Source: Melioribacter sp. (lineage in GTDB: Bacteria > Bacteroidota > Ignavibacteria > Ignavibacteriales > Melioribacteraceae). Taken from it: a stretch of 64,000 nucleotides of DNA. The position numbers and the translations under genes were made by a program. Below, one piece after another: positions 53,501 through 62,400 of this stretch. How positions within the stretch are numbered: the first letter of the stretch is position 1; every line of letters begins with the position of its first letter. Location of the stretch: NCBI GenBank assembly GCA_023250955.1, contig JAHEZQ010000008.1:62001-126000 (forward strand), in the 5' to 3' direction. Under the pieces are notes generated by a model, which worked only from the letters and a program-made list of their open reading frames with translations, was not told the DNA's origin and did not search any database.

Positions 53501-55018
53501 TGCAAGTTTGCGCTCAGTAATATCGATTGTAAATCCAGCAAGGTAACGCGGTTTTCCCTCAATATTAATTGGAAATTTTATAGTTGTGTAGTAACGATTA
53601 TCTAATTCTTCATCAACTTTTATAAGCTTATCACCATGGAATATTTTTTTATCATCTTCAACAATACTTTTAGCTAGATCAGAAGGAAAAAGATCATCCA
53701 TGTTTTTGCCAAGAATATCTTTTAGTGGCATGTTCAGCATTTGCTCGAAATTATTGCTTAATCTTATTGCACGAATGTTTTCATCCTTAAAAAATATGTG
53801 AATGGGACTATGTTGCATTAATTGATTAAATATTTCTTCGTTCTCACGGATTTTAAGTTCGGCAGCTTTCCGTTCTGTAATATCCTGCACAATACCATAC
53901 ATTCGAATTGGATTACCTTTTTGGTTATAAAAAACTTCACCTTTCGTGTATGTGTACCTGCGTGTACCGTCATATCTTATAATACTGTACTCGCCTTCGA
54001 ATGGCTTTCTTTTGTTCAAAGCATCCTCGATAGCCATTAAGAAATTATGTTTGCATTCAGGCGATAAAGTATTGATTACCACCTCGTAACTCGGTTTATC
54101 TTTTTGGGGATCAAGCCCATAAAGCTTATAAACTTCTTCTGACCAAATCGTCTCATTCGTTGCCAAATCCCATTCCCAGCTTCCCATTCTACCAATTTCC
54201 TGGGCTTTCACAAGAATTGCTTTGCTTTCACGCAATTGTTCTTCAGCGCGTTTACGCTCGGTGATGTCTGCAATGTTTCCCAATAAAGCATTTCCGCCTT
54301 CATAGTTAATTACTTGAATTGCAATAGAAACTTCTATTCTTCTTTTGTCCTTTGTTAACAATGCATATTCATTAGTTTTATTTGTTATTCCTTTGAATCG
54401 ATTAGCAAAATTTTCTTTTACCATTTCAACATATTCCGGTACAATCAAATCTAAAAAATTAAACGTTGGATCTAAGAACTCGTCTTTAGTATAGCCCATT
54501 ACTTCTATACATTTTTTATTTATATAAACAACATGACCTGCTTTATTAATAAAGATCATATTTGGTGATTCTTCAGCGTAGCTTCTAAATTTTTCCTCGG
54601 ATTCTTTTAACTCTCGGGTTATTTTCTCTTTTTCTAAATAAGCTTTCGTTTTCTCAAGCGCTTCTTTTACTGCCAACGGCAGACGTGTAATATGTTCTTT
54701 AATAATATAATCAGTAGCGCCTGCTTTCATACATTTAACTGCAATCTCTTCATTTGCGGAACCGGTTAAAAGTAAGAAAGGAGTATTGGGGTTACTTTCC
54801 AAAGTTATTTTTAGAGCTCTCATACCATCAAATTTGGGCATATTGTAATCTGAGATGATTACATCCGGTCGAAAATCTTCTAAGTGATGAATAAAATCAA
54901 TTTCATTATCAACAACACACGACTCAAATTTTATTCCTTCTTTTGAAAGAGTACGCTTTGCAAGCTCAACATCTGTCGGCAAGTCTTCAACAAATAAAAT
55001 TTTTAATTTGCTCTCCAT
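50516..55018 (-). CDS. REC-(PAS)9 histidine kinase
   Basis: This is a 1500-aa soluble kinase. An N-terminal receiver (1-125) has Asp57 (IISDYNMP). Nine PAS/PAC units (about 135-1270) follow, separated by DITERKRAEE-type linkers; the one near 620 ends NRKKAE, the one near 750 IAERKHTEE. Then come HisKA with His1286 (LAQMSHEIRTPLNA) and a HATPase (NLIDNAIKYT, DTGIGIS, GNGLGLALV). It has no transmembrane segment. It lies in the order membrane kinase, receiver, this protein, receiver. Its last PAS plus kinase core is nearly the same as that of the protein at 13746. Ligands of the PAS domains cannot be read. Confidence 0.92.
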   Translation of the reverse strand: MESKLKILFVEDLPTDVELAKRTLSKEGIKFESCVVDNEIDFIHHLEDFRPDVIISDYNMPKFDGMRALKITLESNPNTPFLLLTGSANEEIAVKCMKAGATDYIIKEHITRLPLAVKEALEKTKAYLEKEKITRELKESEEKFRSYAEESPNMIFINKAGHVVYINKKCIEVMGYTKDEFLDPTFNFLDLIVPEYVEMVKENFANRFKGITNKTNEYALLTKDKRRIEVSIAIQVINYEGGNALLGNIADITERKRAEEQLRESKAILVKAQEIGRMGSWEWDLATNETIWSEEVYKLYGLDPQKDKPSYEVVINTLSPECKHNFLMAIEDALNKRKPFEGEYSIIRYDGTRRYTYTKGEVFYNQKGNPIRMYGIVQDITERKAAELKIRENEEIFNQLMQHSPIHIFFKDENIRAIRLSNNFEQMLNMPLKDILGKNMDDLFPSDLAKSIVEDDKKIFHGDKLIKVDEELDNRYYTTIKFPINIEGKPRYLAGFTIDITERKLAENALRESEEKYRSLFENMLEGFAYCKMYFENGIPQDFIYLDINRKFEELTGLRNVIGKKVTEVIPGIKESNPELFDVYGRVSLTGKPEQLESYVPALDMWFSVSVYSNREEYFIAVFDVITNRKKAELALKDSEEKYRKLVELSPDAVLIHIDGIIQFVNIAAVKLFDAVNKDNLIGKKIIDLVHSDYKKIVKQRISKIVDEEINVPMIEEKLVSLKGKIFDAEVTAVPINVMGQNGVQVIARNIAERKHTEEALKESEERFRSLYENSTMGLYRTTPDGKILLSNPTLVKMLGYSTLEELESRNLEKDGFEPTYDRKLFLEQIEKNGEVKGLESAWVRKDGTIVYISESAKAIRDSKGKTLYYDGTVEDITKRKKAQESLIKSELRFKQVSESAHEWIWEVDKNGIYTYVSPIIKELLGYEAEEIIGIKYFYDFFDPEIKEELKKGALEAFARKESFRNFINCNIHKDGRKIILSTTGFPILDKGNNLIGYRGADVDITDRIRAEEALRESEERFRHSFDYAATGMCILGINKKFQRINQAFTEMIGYNEDEMKNFTFSDITHPDDLSIGLSQFKKMLDDEIDNASFEKRYIKKDGRIIWAYVSASLIRGTNLQPQFFITQIIDITDRKRAEEEILMLAHSLRSVNECVSITDLDDNIVFVNDSFLKTYGYNENELIGKNVSMLRSFNNSTEIVKEILPNTISGGWHGELWNKRKDRSEFPIYLSTTIINDKEGKPLGLIGVATDITERKRAEQELIEAKELAQQSDKLKSEFLAQMSHEIRTPLNAIVGNVDYLSESFGKKIDPDTRDSLDSINMASNRIIRTVDLILNVSELQTSGYKPQFRKVGLKLEVLSKLYQEYQLTAKQKGLEFIFTCKEKDANVYADEYSITQIFANLIDNAIKYTKKGKVEILLEKDKTGKILVEVKDTGIGISKEFLPKLFDPFVQEEQGYSRSFEGNGLGLALVKNYCHINNAIIEVESEKNVGSTFRVIFN

Positions 55019-55101
55019 AATTTCCTCATGCCTTAAAGATTTCTTATCATTTCGCCTGCATACTAGTAAGCAGATTCCTCATAATGACAGCAGCAGTCTT
55101 C

Positions 55102-55545
55102 TCATTTCTTCGGTAATTGATTTAGCAGTAACCAGTAATATCCAATTTGATTTACTGCCTTTATAAACTGATCGAAGTCAACAGGTTTTTGAATATAACT
55201 GTTAACACCAAGCTTGTAACTTTCTACCATATCTTTTTCTTGATCGGAAGAAGTTAATACAATCACCGGTATTATTTTTTTTTCTTCATCTTTTTTCAAT
55301 ATTCTTAAAACTTCCAATCCCTCTACTTTCGGAAGTTTAAGATCCAGCAGAATAACTTTCGGAGTATGATTAGGATTGCGATTCTCAAATTTGTTCCTAC
55401 AATAAAGAAAGTCTAATGCTTCCTCGCCATCATTTACTACAAAAATATTATTTGCTAATCCGCTTTTCTTTAATGCGCGAAGAGCTAATTCAACATCTGT
55501 AGGATTATCTTCTACTAGAAGAATATCTACTGGTTTTGCTTCCAT
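55102..55545 (-). CDS. single-domain response regulator (Rcp1-like)
   Basis: This is a 147-aa receiver of the type found with phytochrome-like kinases: [15 protein letters not shown] start, the [13 protein letters not shown] motif, phospho-acceptor Asp68 ([12 protein letters not shown]), Thr-Ser in [10 protein letters not shown] and Lys in QKPVDF. The open frame reaches 55569, but AGGAG 7 nt before ATG 55545 sets the start. It lies between the membrane kinase and the REC-(PAS)9 kinase and probably carries phosphate between them. Confidence 0.92.
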   Translation of the reverse strand: MEAKPVDILLVEDNPTDVELALRALKKSGLANNIFVVNDGEEALDFLYCRNKFENRNPNHTPKVILLDLKLPKVEGLEVLRILKKDEEKKIIPVIVLTSSDQEKDMVESYKLGVNSYIQKPVDFDQFIKAVNQIGYYWLLLNQLPKK

Positions 55546-55582
55546 ATTTCTACTCCTTTTTAAGAGCAAGGTAGTGGGCGAA

Positions 55583-55607
55583 AGTGAATAAGCAATAGTT
55601 ATTCACT
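55583..55607. repeat. 9-bp hairpin in the kinase-receiver spacer
   Basis: AGTGAATAA (55583-55591) and TTATTCACT (55599-55607) form a perfect stem with a 7-nt loop between the membrane kinase stop and the receiver start. No U run follows, so it is not a classic terminator; it could stabilise or separate the two messages. Confidence 0.45.
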
Positions 55608-55633
55608 ATTGTTCTATGCCTATTGCCTGCAAT

Positions 55634-58405
55634 TTAAACATAAAAATAAAAAGCGGTTCCAACATTAATTTCCGATTCAGCCCAGATATCACCGCCATGC
55701 TTATTAACTATTCTTTTTGCAATTGCAAGACCAACTCCTGTGCCCATAAATTCGGTTTCGCTATGCAGTCGCTGAAATACACCGAAAAGTTTTTCGTAGA
55801 ACTTCATATCGAAACCAACTCCGTTATCTCTAATAAAATAAATCTCTTTCCCTTTTTCTTTCTTACAACCAATCTCAATAATTCTCTTTTCATTCTTCGA
55901 AGTAAACTTAACAGCATTTGAAATTAAGTTATGCCAAAGCTGTCTAATTAATGCTGAGTCTCCTTTGGCGTTTGGTAAGCTGGAAACATTAAATGAAATT
56001 ATTTCCCTCTCTTCTTCTGATGTTAGCTCAAAATAAATTGAATTAGCGAGAGTCTTCATATCAATTTCCGATTTATTAAGTTCACGGTTGCCGATTCGGG
56101 AGAACGAAAGTAGATCATCAATAAGCTGTCCCATTTTATTAGTATTGCTGCGAATTACGTTGAGTAATCTTTGTCCCTCTTTGTCTAATTTGGTTGAGTA
56201 ATCTTCTAGTAAAATATTTGAGAAGCCGTCAATCCCTCTAAGAGGTGCCCGAAGATCATGTGAGACCGAATATGAAAATGATTCCAATTCTTTGTTAGCT
56301 GCTTCTAGCTGTATAGTACGTTCAATTACTCGCTGTTCAAGTTCTTGATTAAGTTTGTGAATCTCTTCTTCAGCTTTTTTGCGTTCGGTGATATCATTTA
56401 TTACAGCTAAAAATACTAAACCTCTTTCCGAATCAATAAGTTGGAGATGAACTTCAACTACATACTCGCTGCTGTTTTTACGGCGGTGTACCGTCTCAAA
56501 AAGTAGAACCGGAATCTTTTTTTCATAAAGAGGTGCGACGATTTCCTTAAATGAATTTATATTAAATCTTGGTTTGATATTTAGAGGAGTCATTTCTGAA
56601 AGTTCATCCATGTTGTAGCCGAGATTGGCTATCGCACCGTCATTAACATAAATAAATTTTAGTGTGTCGGCATCAAAAACGTATATCTCATTAAGACTTT
56701 TACTGATAATTTCTTGAAGTGATGCGCGTTTTTTTTCAGTAATATATTTCTCATTATAAAAACGTGCGCGTTGATTGCGCCAGACCATACCGATTGTTGC
56801 ACCTGTCCCAACAATAAGAACAAAAACAAAAAAAACTAAGAACCAAAGTCTTTCTCTTAGAGGAGCATAAACTTCGGAGGTATCCATCCGTGCAACAAGA
56901 AACCAAGGTGAATTTGAAATTGGGCATACATAAGCTAAAACCGGAACGCCGCGATAATCAACACCTTCCATATTTTCTTTTTTCCCTAGCGCGGCCTGTA
57001 CGGCAGGTAAGTTTATTTCCGTTAATGGCCTCCTAAGATTGAGTGCGGTATTTTTTTGAAATCTCAATTCATTTAGAAATACAACCTCATTGCCTTCTCG
57101 CCGCACTATAAGCGTCTCTGCTGTTTTACTTGGTGTGGGCCATTGATTAATTAATGGATAAAGATATTTCTCTGGATCAATCCGCAGTTCAAGTATTCCA
57201 ATAAGATTTTTATCTTGTTGTTCATCGAAAATCGGGACCAATATTTTAAGGTAAATATCTTTATGTTTTTCGTTGAAATAAAAATCTTCTAGGATTGTTT
57301 CGCCAGATTTTAATTTTTGCGCAGAAATTTGATCTATGAAAGATACTTCTCGTTCATCTTTATTAGTATATATCATTTTTTTATTAAAATGCTGATCTAA
57401 AAGTGCAACCATATCATAATCAAAACTCTCTTTTACATTTGTAATCCAAGTCTCGATTCTTTTTTTTGCATCTATATCGTTTTTGTTTTGGAAATATCGT
57501 TTAACATTATTAGAGAAGTCATAATTCTTAAAAAAGATTTTACCATCACCCAAACGTTCTTTCCGCCATTGAACGATTTGATTAATCTTTAAGGATGCAA
57601 TTGATGAAAGTTGGTTTTCAATTTCAGTACGATAATTTTTTTCATAAACTCTATAATATGAGTACCCAGCCGTAATTATACTTACAATTAGAATAATAAA
57701 AATTAGAGAAGGTATGTAAGTGGAACGTGTACTCATTGCATCAGATAATTCTTCATAGGACCAAATCTCGAGTCCTGAAATTAATAGTAATGTAATTCCA
57801 AGAAATAAAAAAGAAAGAGAAGTTGTTAATGCCGGCGGGGTAATCCTTCCCTCGTAAAGTAGGGGCGCACCAAAAAGATAAGATAAGAGAAGAATAATGG
57901 AAATTAAGATTACAAGAGCTGCAGATATAAAAGATATCTTTATTAGTTTTTGCCGTTTGGTTTTCATCAGAATTATCAAGAATGACAAACCAACAAATAC
58001 GAAAATAAATGCCGCTACTGGAGACATATGCCCTATTACTAATCCATCAACCTCTCCGCTGATTTTCATTCCCAAATGTTCTTCATTCAGACGTATGCCG
58101 ATCAGTGAAAGATAAAAAAGTAGTAGTGTAACAAAGATTCCAATTGAGCTGAAAATAATTCCAACTAGTGATACTATGCGGTTTGAAGGTAATCGCTGAC
58201 GGAAAAAAATTATTAATCCATATGAAGTAAATAGTACTGCTGTGCTTAATGCCATTGGTATCTTGCTTGAATCAAAACTTGCTAATTGAGGAATATCAAA
58301 AATCCATCCGAGTATTGCAATAATTCCCAAAGCAGCAGTGAGTAATGAACCAACTTTGATTAAAACACTTATAATGTGTTTTTCCTTTTTAATAACGTCT
58401 TCCAT
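55634..58405 (-). CDS. membrane histidine kinase with 7-TM N-terminus and periplasmic Cache-like domain
   Basis: This is a 923-aa sensor. Seven hydrophobic helices (about 11-36, 51-70, 77-104, 126-148, 156-182, 189-214, 227-252) form a MASE-like membrane part. A periplasmic domain (about 255-520) looks like a double Cache (dCACHE) with DMVALLDQHFNK and the C-terminal NSPWFLVARMDTSEVYAPL. It is followed by an eighth TM (523-546), one PAS domain (about 560-675), a coiled coil, HisKA with His716 (SVSHDLRAPLRGID) and a HATPase (NLISNAVKFT, DNGVGFD, GTGVGLAIA). The HDLRAPL core resembles phytochrome-type kinases. It heads the four-gene kinase-receiver cluster. Confidence 0.88.
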   Translation of the reverse strand: MEDVIKKEKHIISVLIKVGSLLTAALGIIAILGWIFDIPQLASFDSSKIPMALSTAVLFTSYGLIIFFRQRLPSNRIVSLVGIIFSSIGIFVTLLLFYLSLIGIRLNEEHLGMKISGEVDGLVIGHMSPVAAFIFVFVGLSFLIILMKTKRQKLIKISFISAALVILISIILLLSYLFGAPLLYEGRITPPALTTSLSFLFLGITLLLISGLEIWSYEELSDAMSTRSTYIPSLIFIILIVSIITAGYSYYRVYEKNYRTEIENQLSSIASLKINQIVQWRKERLGDGKIFFKNYDFSNNVKRYFQNKNDIDAKKRIETWITNVKESFDYDMVALLDQHFNKKMIYTNKDEREVSFIDQISAQKLKSGETILEDFYFNEKHKDIYLKILVPIFDEQQDKNLIGILELRIDPEKYLYPLINQWPTPSKTAETLIVRREGNEVVFLNELRFQKNTALNLRRPLTEINLPAVQAALGKKENMEGVDYRGVPVLAYVCPISNSPWFLVARMDTSEVYAPLRERLWFLVFFVFVLIVGTGATIGMVWRNQRARFYNEKYITEKKRASLQEIISKSLNEIYVFDADTLKFIYVNDGAIANLGYNMDELSEMTPLNIKPRFNINSFKEIVAPLYEKKIPVLLFETVHRRKNSSEYVVEVHLQLIDSERGLVFLAVINDITERKKAEEEIHKLNQELEQRVIERTIQLEAANKELESFSYSVSHDLRAPLRGIDGFSNILLEDYSTKLDKEGQRLLNVIRSNTNKMGQLIDDLLSFSRIGNRELNKSEIDMKTLANSIYFELTSEEEREIISFNVSSLPNAKGDSALIRQLWHNLISNAVKFTSKNEKRIIEIGCKKEKGKEIYFIRDNGVGFDMKFYEKLFGVFQRLHSETEFMGTGVGLAIAKRIVNKHGGDIWAESEINVGTAFYFYV

Positions 58406-59030
58406 ACTCTAAACCTATGTTAACTTAAATTATAGGGTACCTTGAATTCGATATATTATTCTTGTTAAGTGAGCTTACATTTATAAAAAATGGTGGTAAA
58501 AGAATACGATATATCTATTTGAGAATTGAATATTCTTGAGAGACATGAAGGTAATTTATGTATCATAAAATATCCTGTTGCTTGATTACCCATTAATAAA
58601 ATACATAAATTCAAATAAAGAAAGAACGAAAAACATAGTAAAGACACGATACATTCCGTCTGGTGAAATAATTTTCTATTATAATTATGATACTCTATAT
58701 ATAGCGCCTTTTCAATCTCGATAACACAAATTCATGATTTGTTTGTGAATACCGCTCTGAATAAGTATAAAGCAATTTAAAAACAAAAACATCGAAAACA
58801 GTTATTATCTGCTATAGTCGAGGTTTTTTTTGGTGCGGAGAGTCAGGGAATCTCTTCCTCGGGGAAAATGCTGTGAATTCAGTTTAGATAAGTAGCTTTT
58901 TGAAATGTTGTGACCAAAAAGTGACTAAGATTTTTTTCTATCTATTATTATATATAGATGATTCGATAGCAAATCTAATCTCAATTCTATTACTGAGTGT
59001 AAAATTAAAAACAAGTAATTAATTAGAATA
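58406..59030. other. 625-base non-coding gap
   Basis: No gene is supported; the 60-codon open frame at 58465-58647 has no start signal or family match. On the minus strand, 58831-58852 reads GATTCCCTGACTCTCCGCACCA, which looks like a tRNA-Ser 3' end, but no tRNA body is present. A direct repeat GTGAC (58910-58914, 58921-58925) lies next to it. The promoter of the membrane kinase should be at the left edge. Confidence 0.5.
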
Positions 59031-59369
59031 TTAATTAAAACTTTTTATTGCATCATCAACTGATGTGTAGTTTTTAAAAACTGAGGTGAGTTTAGTAATT
59101 ACAAGTAAACTTTCAATTTTTTCAGTTGCATTAGCAAGTCTAAGATCACCACCACCATTCTTGACGGTTGTGTAACCAGCAATCAACATTCCTAAACCGG
59201 AACTATTTATAAATCCAGTTTCTTTTAGATCAATAATTATGTTTTTCTTCCCTTCTGAAATTAATTTATGAAGAGTATCGCTAAACTCTACATCTTTTGC
59301 TGTACCTGTTATATCCCCTTTAAGTTCGAGTATAACAGCAGTGTATTTTTGCACTAAATTGATTTTCAT
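59031..59369 (-). CDS. STAS-domain anti-sigma-factor antagonist-like protein
   Basis: This is a 112-aa STAS protein like SpoIIAA/RsbV. The phosphorylatable serine region FINSSGLGML (Ser56, next to Asn55 in place of the usual Asp) is present, with strands AVILELKGDIT and DLRLANATEKI typical of the fold. Such proteins are phosphorylated by an anti-sigma kinase and freed by a PP2C phosphatase, here the gene 42 nt upstream. GGAGG gives a strong ribosome-binding site. No RsbW-like kinase is in the window, so the target is unknown. Confidence 0.9.
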   Translation of the reverse strand: MKINLVQKYTAVILELKGDITGTAKDVEFSDTLHKLISEGKKNIIIDLKETGFINSSGLGMLIAGYTTVKNGGGDLRLANATEKIESLLVITKLTSVFKNYTSVDDAIKSFN

Positions 59370-59411
59370 TCTTCCTCCAATATATTTAAATGTTCAAGTT
59401 CTATTAATATA

Positions 59412-62400
59412 TCATTTTATTTTTATCACTACAAAAGTTATATCATCTTCAGGCTCTTTACCGTTTGCCCAATTCGATGCGGAATTCTTTAAATGCTCAA
59501 TTATTTTTTCCGGTTCTTTTTCTCCAGCTAAATGAAACTCTGTTTTAATTCTATCGTAACCGTACATTTCATTTTTGCTGTTTTTTAATTCTGGCAATCC
59601 ATCTGTTAACATAAGAACAGTATCGCCTTTTTCTAATTCTATTTTTTCTAGAGAATATGGAAAATTGTTCATAGCTCCAAGCGGCATACCGTGTATAGAT
59701 ATTTCTTCTATTGTCCGTTTATTTTTTTTATAAATAAGAGCGGGTGGCATTGCAGCCGATGAAATGGATAGCTGTTTCTGATTTATCTTCAACATCGTTA
59801 AACACATTGAGAGCTGACGAAATTTCATATCCTTTATTACAGTAGAAATTTTAAAATATGTATCTAATATATTTTCTCCGGAAGCTAAACTATTAAATAA
59901 ACTTTTAGTAATAGTTACCATCGTTCCTGCTTTCATTCCATGTCCAGTCGCATCACCTATTACTGCAGTTAGCGTTCCACCGTCTCCGACGTGAAAGTCA
60001 TAATAATCACCCCCAACTTCAGTAGCAGTTTTCATGCAAACTGCAATATCAAGATTCGGCAGTTGAGGCAGTTCTTTAGGAAGCATGGCAAGTTGTAACT
60101 GACGAGCTTCATCAAGTTCCGTCGTTTTGCGTTCATTTTCAGCCATTATAATTTTATTCTGCGCTTCTGCCTGTAGTAAATCATTGAAACGAGTATAGGT
60201 GAGATTAAATACAGCGGCAAATCGCTCTAACAATTGAATGGTTTCAATTTTCGGTTCATCCGGTGATGCAATACCGATAAAACCTTTTGAAAAATATGCA
60301 ATGCTCTGAACTCTGCGCTTCTGGGAAAGACCGCCTTTGAAAGGAACATTAAGTAGGCTAAGGTGCTTAAAATATTCTTCGAGTTCTTTTCCCTGCATAT
60401 CAATAGTGATAGATTTTTTTTGTCCTTTCCATCCCTCATACATTTTTTGAAATGTAGGATTGGCATTAAGATTTGCTGTAAACCCGGAACTTACTTTGCT
60501 TCCATCTTCATCTGTAATCCAAAATTCTCCAAATCCTTTTTCATCTTTTATAATTGCTATATATATACGATTAGGCTCAATCCCAAGATTCATCAATTGT
60601 CTAAAAACTACTGCTGCAGTTTCTGCGAGTTCATCACTTTGCTGCATTGCCATTGTTCTGCTACGTACACGCTCAAGGGAGGTTTCAATCTGTGCTTCCC
60701 TTGCTTGTGCTTCTGCCAATTTCAAATCTAGGAATCGTCTATAAACCAGTCCGAACACACGTGTAAATCTTATCATCAAATTACATTCATCTTCTGATAG
60801 AAGATTATGTGTAACGACGTTAAGTGAGCCTTCCGGAAAAAAAAATATATAAAATAATTCTCTAGGGTTAAATTCTTTCTTCTCTGGATATGATAGAATT
60901 GAAGACATTGTTTTATAATAATCTTTTAATTCATTGCCATTCAATTCATAAAAAAAGTATGGTTCCTTACTATTCCACGATTCAAAATAACGTTCAAAAA
61001 AAGGGTGAATATTAAAAGGGACTATGCCAAGAATGTTATTCTGTTTTAGCTCAATCAATTGTGATGACCAAACTTCTACTGTTTCATTTATACTATCAAC
61101 AATTCCCACACCGGTTCTGATGGTTTCGATATTAAGAGATTTCAATTCATCAAACAAAACAGTTGATGCATCAACCAATTCTTCGCTTTTATGCATAGCC
61201 ATTGATCGGGTACGTACTCTTTCGAGTGATGCTTCAATCTGCGCTTCTCTTGCCTGTGCTTCAGCATTTTTTAGATCTTGGAAACGAGTGTAGGTAAGAT
61301 CAAATACTCCAGCAAATCTTTCAAGAAGTAGAACAGTTTCATGTGAACGCGATTCATAAGTGGAAATAGAAAGTATACCTTTTGAGAAAAAGCCAACAAT
61401 TATAGATGCGTGACTGTTTGAATAATCGTTATTGTCTGAGACACCACTTAATGCAACCCTGTAATTAATCCAGTCTTGAAGTTCTTTCCCAGCAAGTTCT
61501 ATAACTATTGATTTTCTCTGTTCTTTCCATGCAATAAATATTTTATTTAATAAAATAGGTTCATCAATACTTGCATTGAATTTACCACTAACATTTGATC
61601 CTTCTCCACCCCCATCGGTTATCCAGAATTCAATCAAGCGCTTCTCTTCATTCATAATGCCGATTGTTATCATTTGTGGAGCTTCGTCTAATTCTTTAAA
61701 CTGTTGAAAAAGAATGTAAGCTGTTTCGGCAAGTTCATCGCTTTTCTGCATAGCCATTGTTCGAGCACGAACTCTTTCAAGTGCAAGTTCAATCTGCGCT
61801 TCTCTTGCCTGCGCTTCGGCTTTCTCAATATCCAGATACCTTTGATATGCAAGTTCGAACACTTTAAGGAATCGCTTAAATAGATTAATTTCATCTTCGG
61901 TTAAGGGGAGGTATGTTGAAATTCCGAGTGCAACCGGACCAAGAGAGAAAAAATAATAGTTAAGGGAGGGTGCAGTTTCCAGATATTTGTCGATGAAAAC
62001 ATTAGTCGTTTTTTGATAAGCAATCCAGTCTTTTACTTCATCGCCCTTTAGATGTGTGATAAAGGTTTCTCCCTTGCCCTTCAGCATTTTTGTCGCGAAT
62101 TCATTGTGAATTTCGTTATTCGTGTATGTTGTTTCGGTAACAAAGGTTTTATTGTGCTTTGCATAAAATTCGTAGTTCATATAAATACCACGCTGCTCAT
62201 AAAAGATTGCTGTTTGAACATTACGGATTTCCTGCAAGCCCAAAAATTGAAGTTGAAGTGAAATTGTCTTGCACACATCAAGCATATCTGCTGGTTTTCT
62301 CATTCCCATTGCAATTGTTCGAACTTTCTCTAATGCGCTTTCAATTTCAAGTTCGCGGTTTTGAGCTTCAATAGCTTTTGTTTTTCTTTCAAGATCCTGG

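Noticed and set aside
50516-55018. Repeated DITERKRAEE linkers looked at first like a tandem repeat or array
   Set aside because: They are the ends of PAS/PAC units in a coding frame, with differing spacing and sequence; no CRISPR array is present in the window.
55616-55921. 101-codon plus-strand frame opposite the membrane kinase HATPase
   Set aside because: It is a complement of the real kinase gene, with no signal of its own.
58465-58647. 60-codon open frame in the gap before the STAS operon (minus strand)
   Set aside because: It has no ribosome-binding site, no family likeness and an unconvincing composition; it is probably chance.
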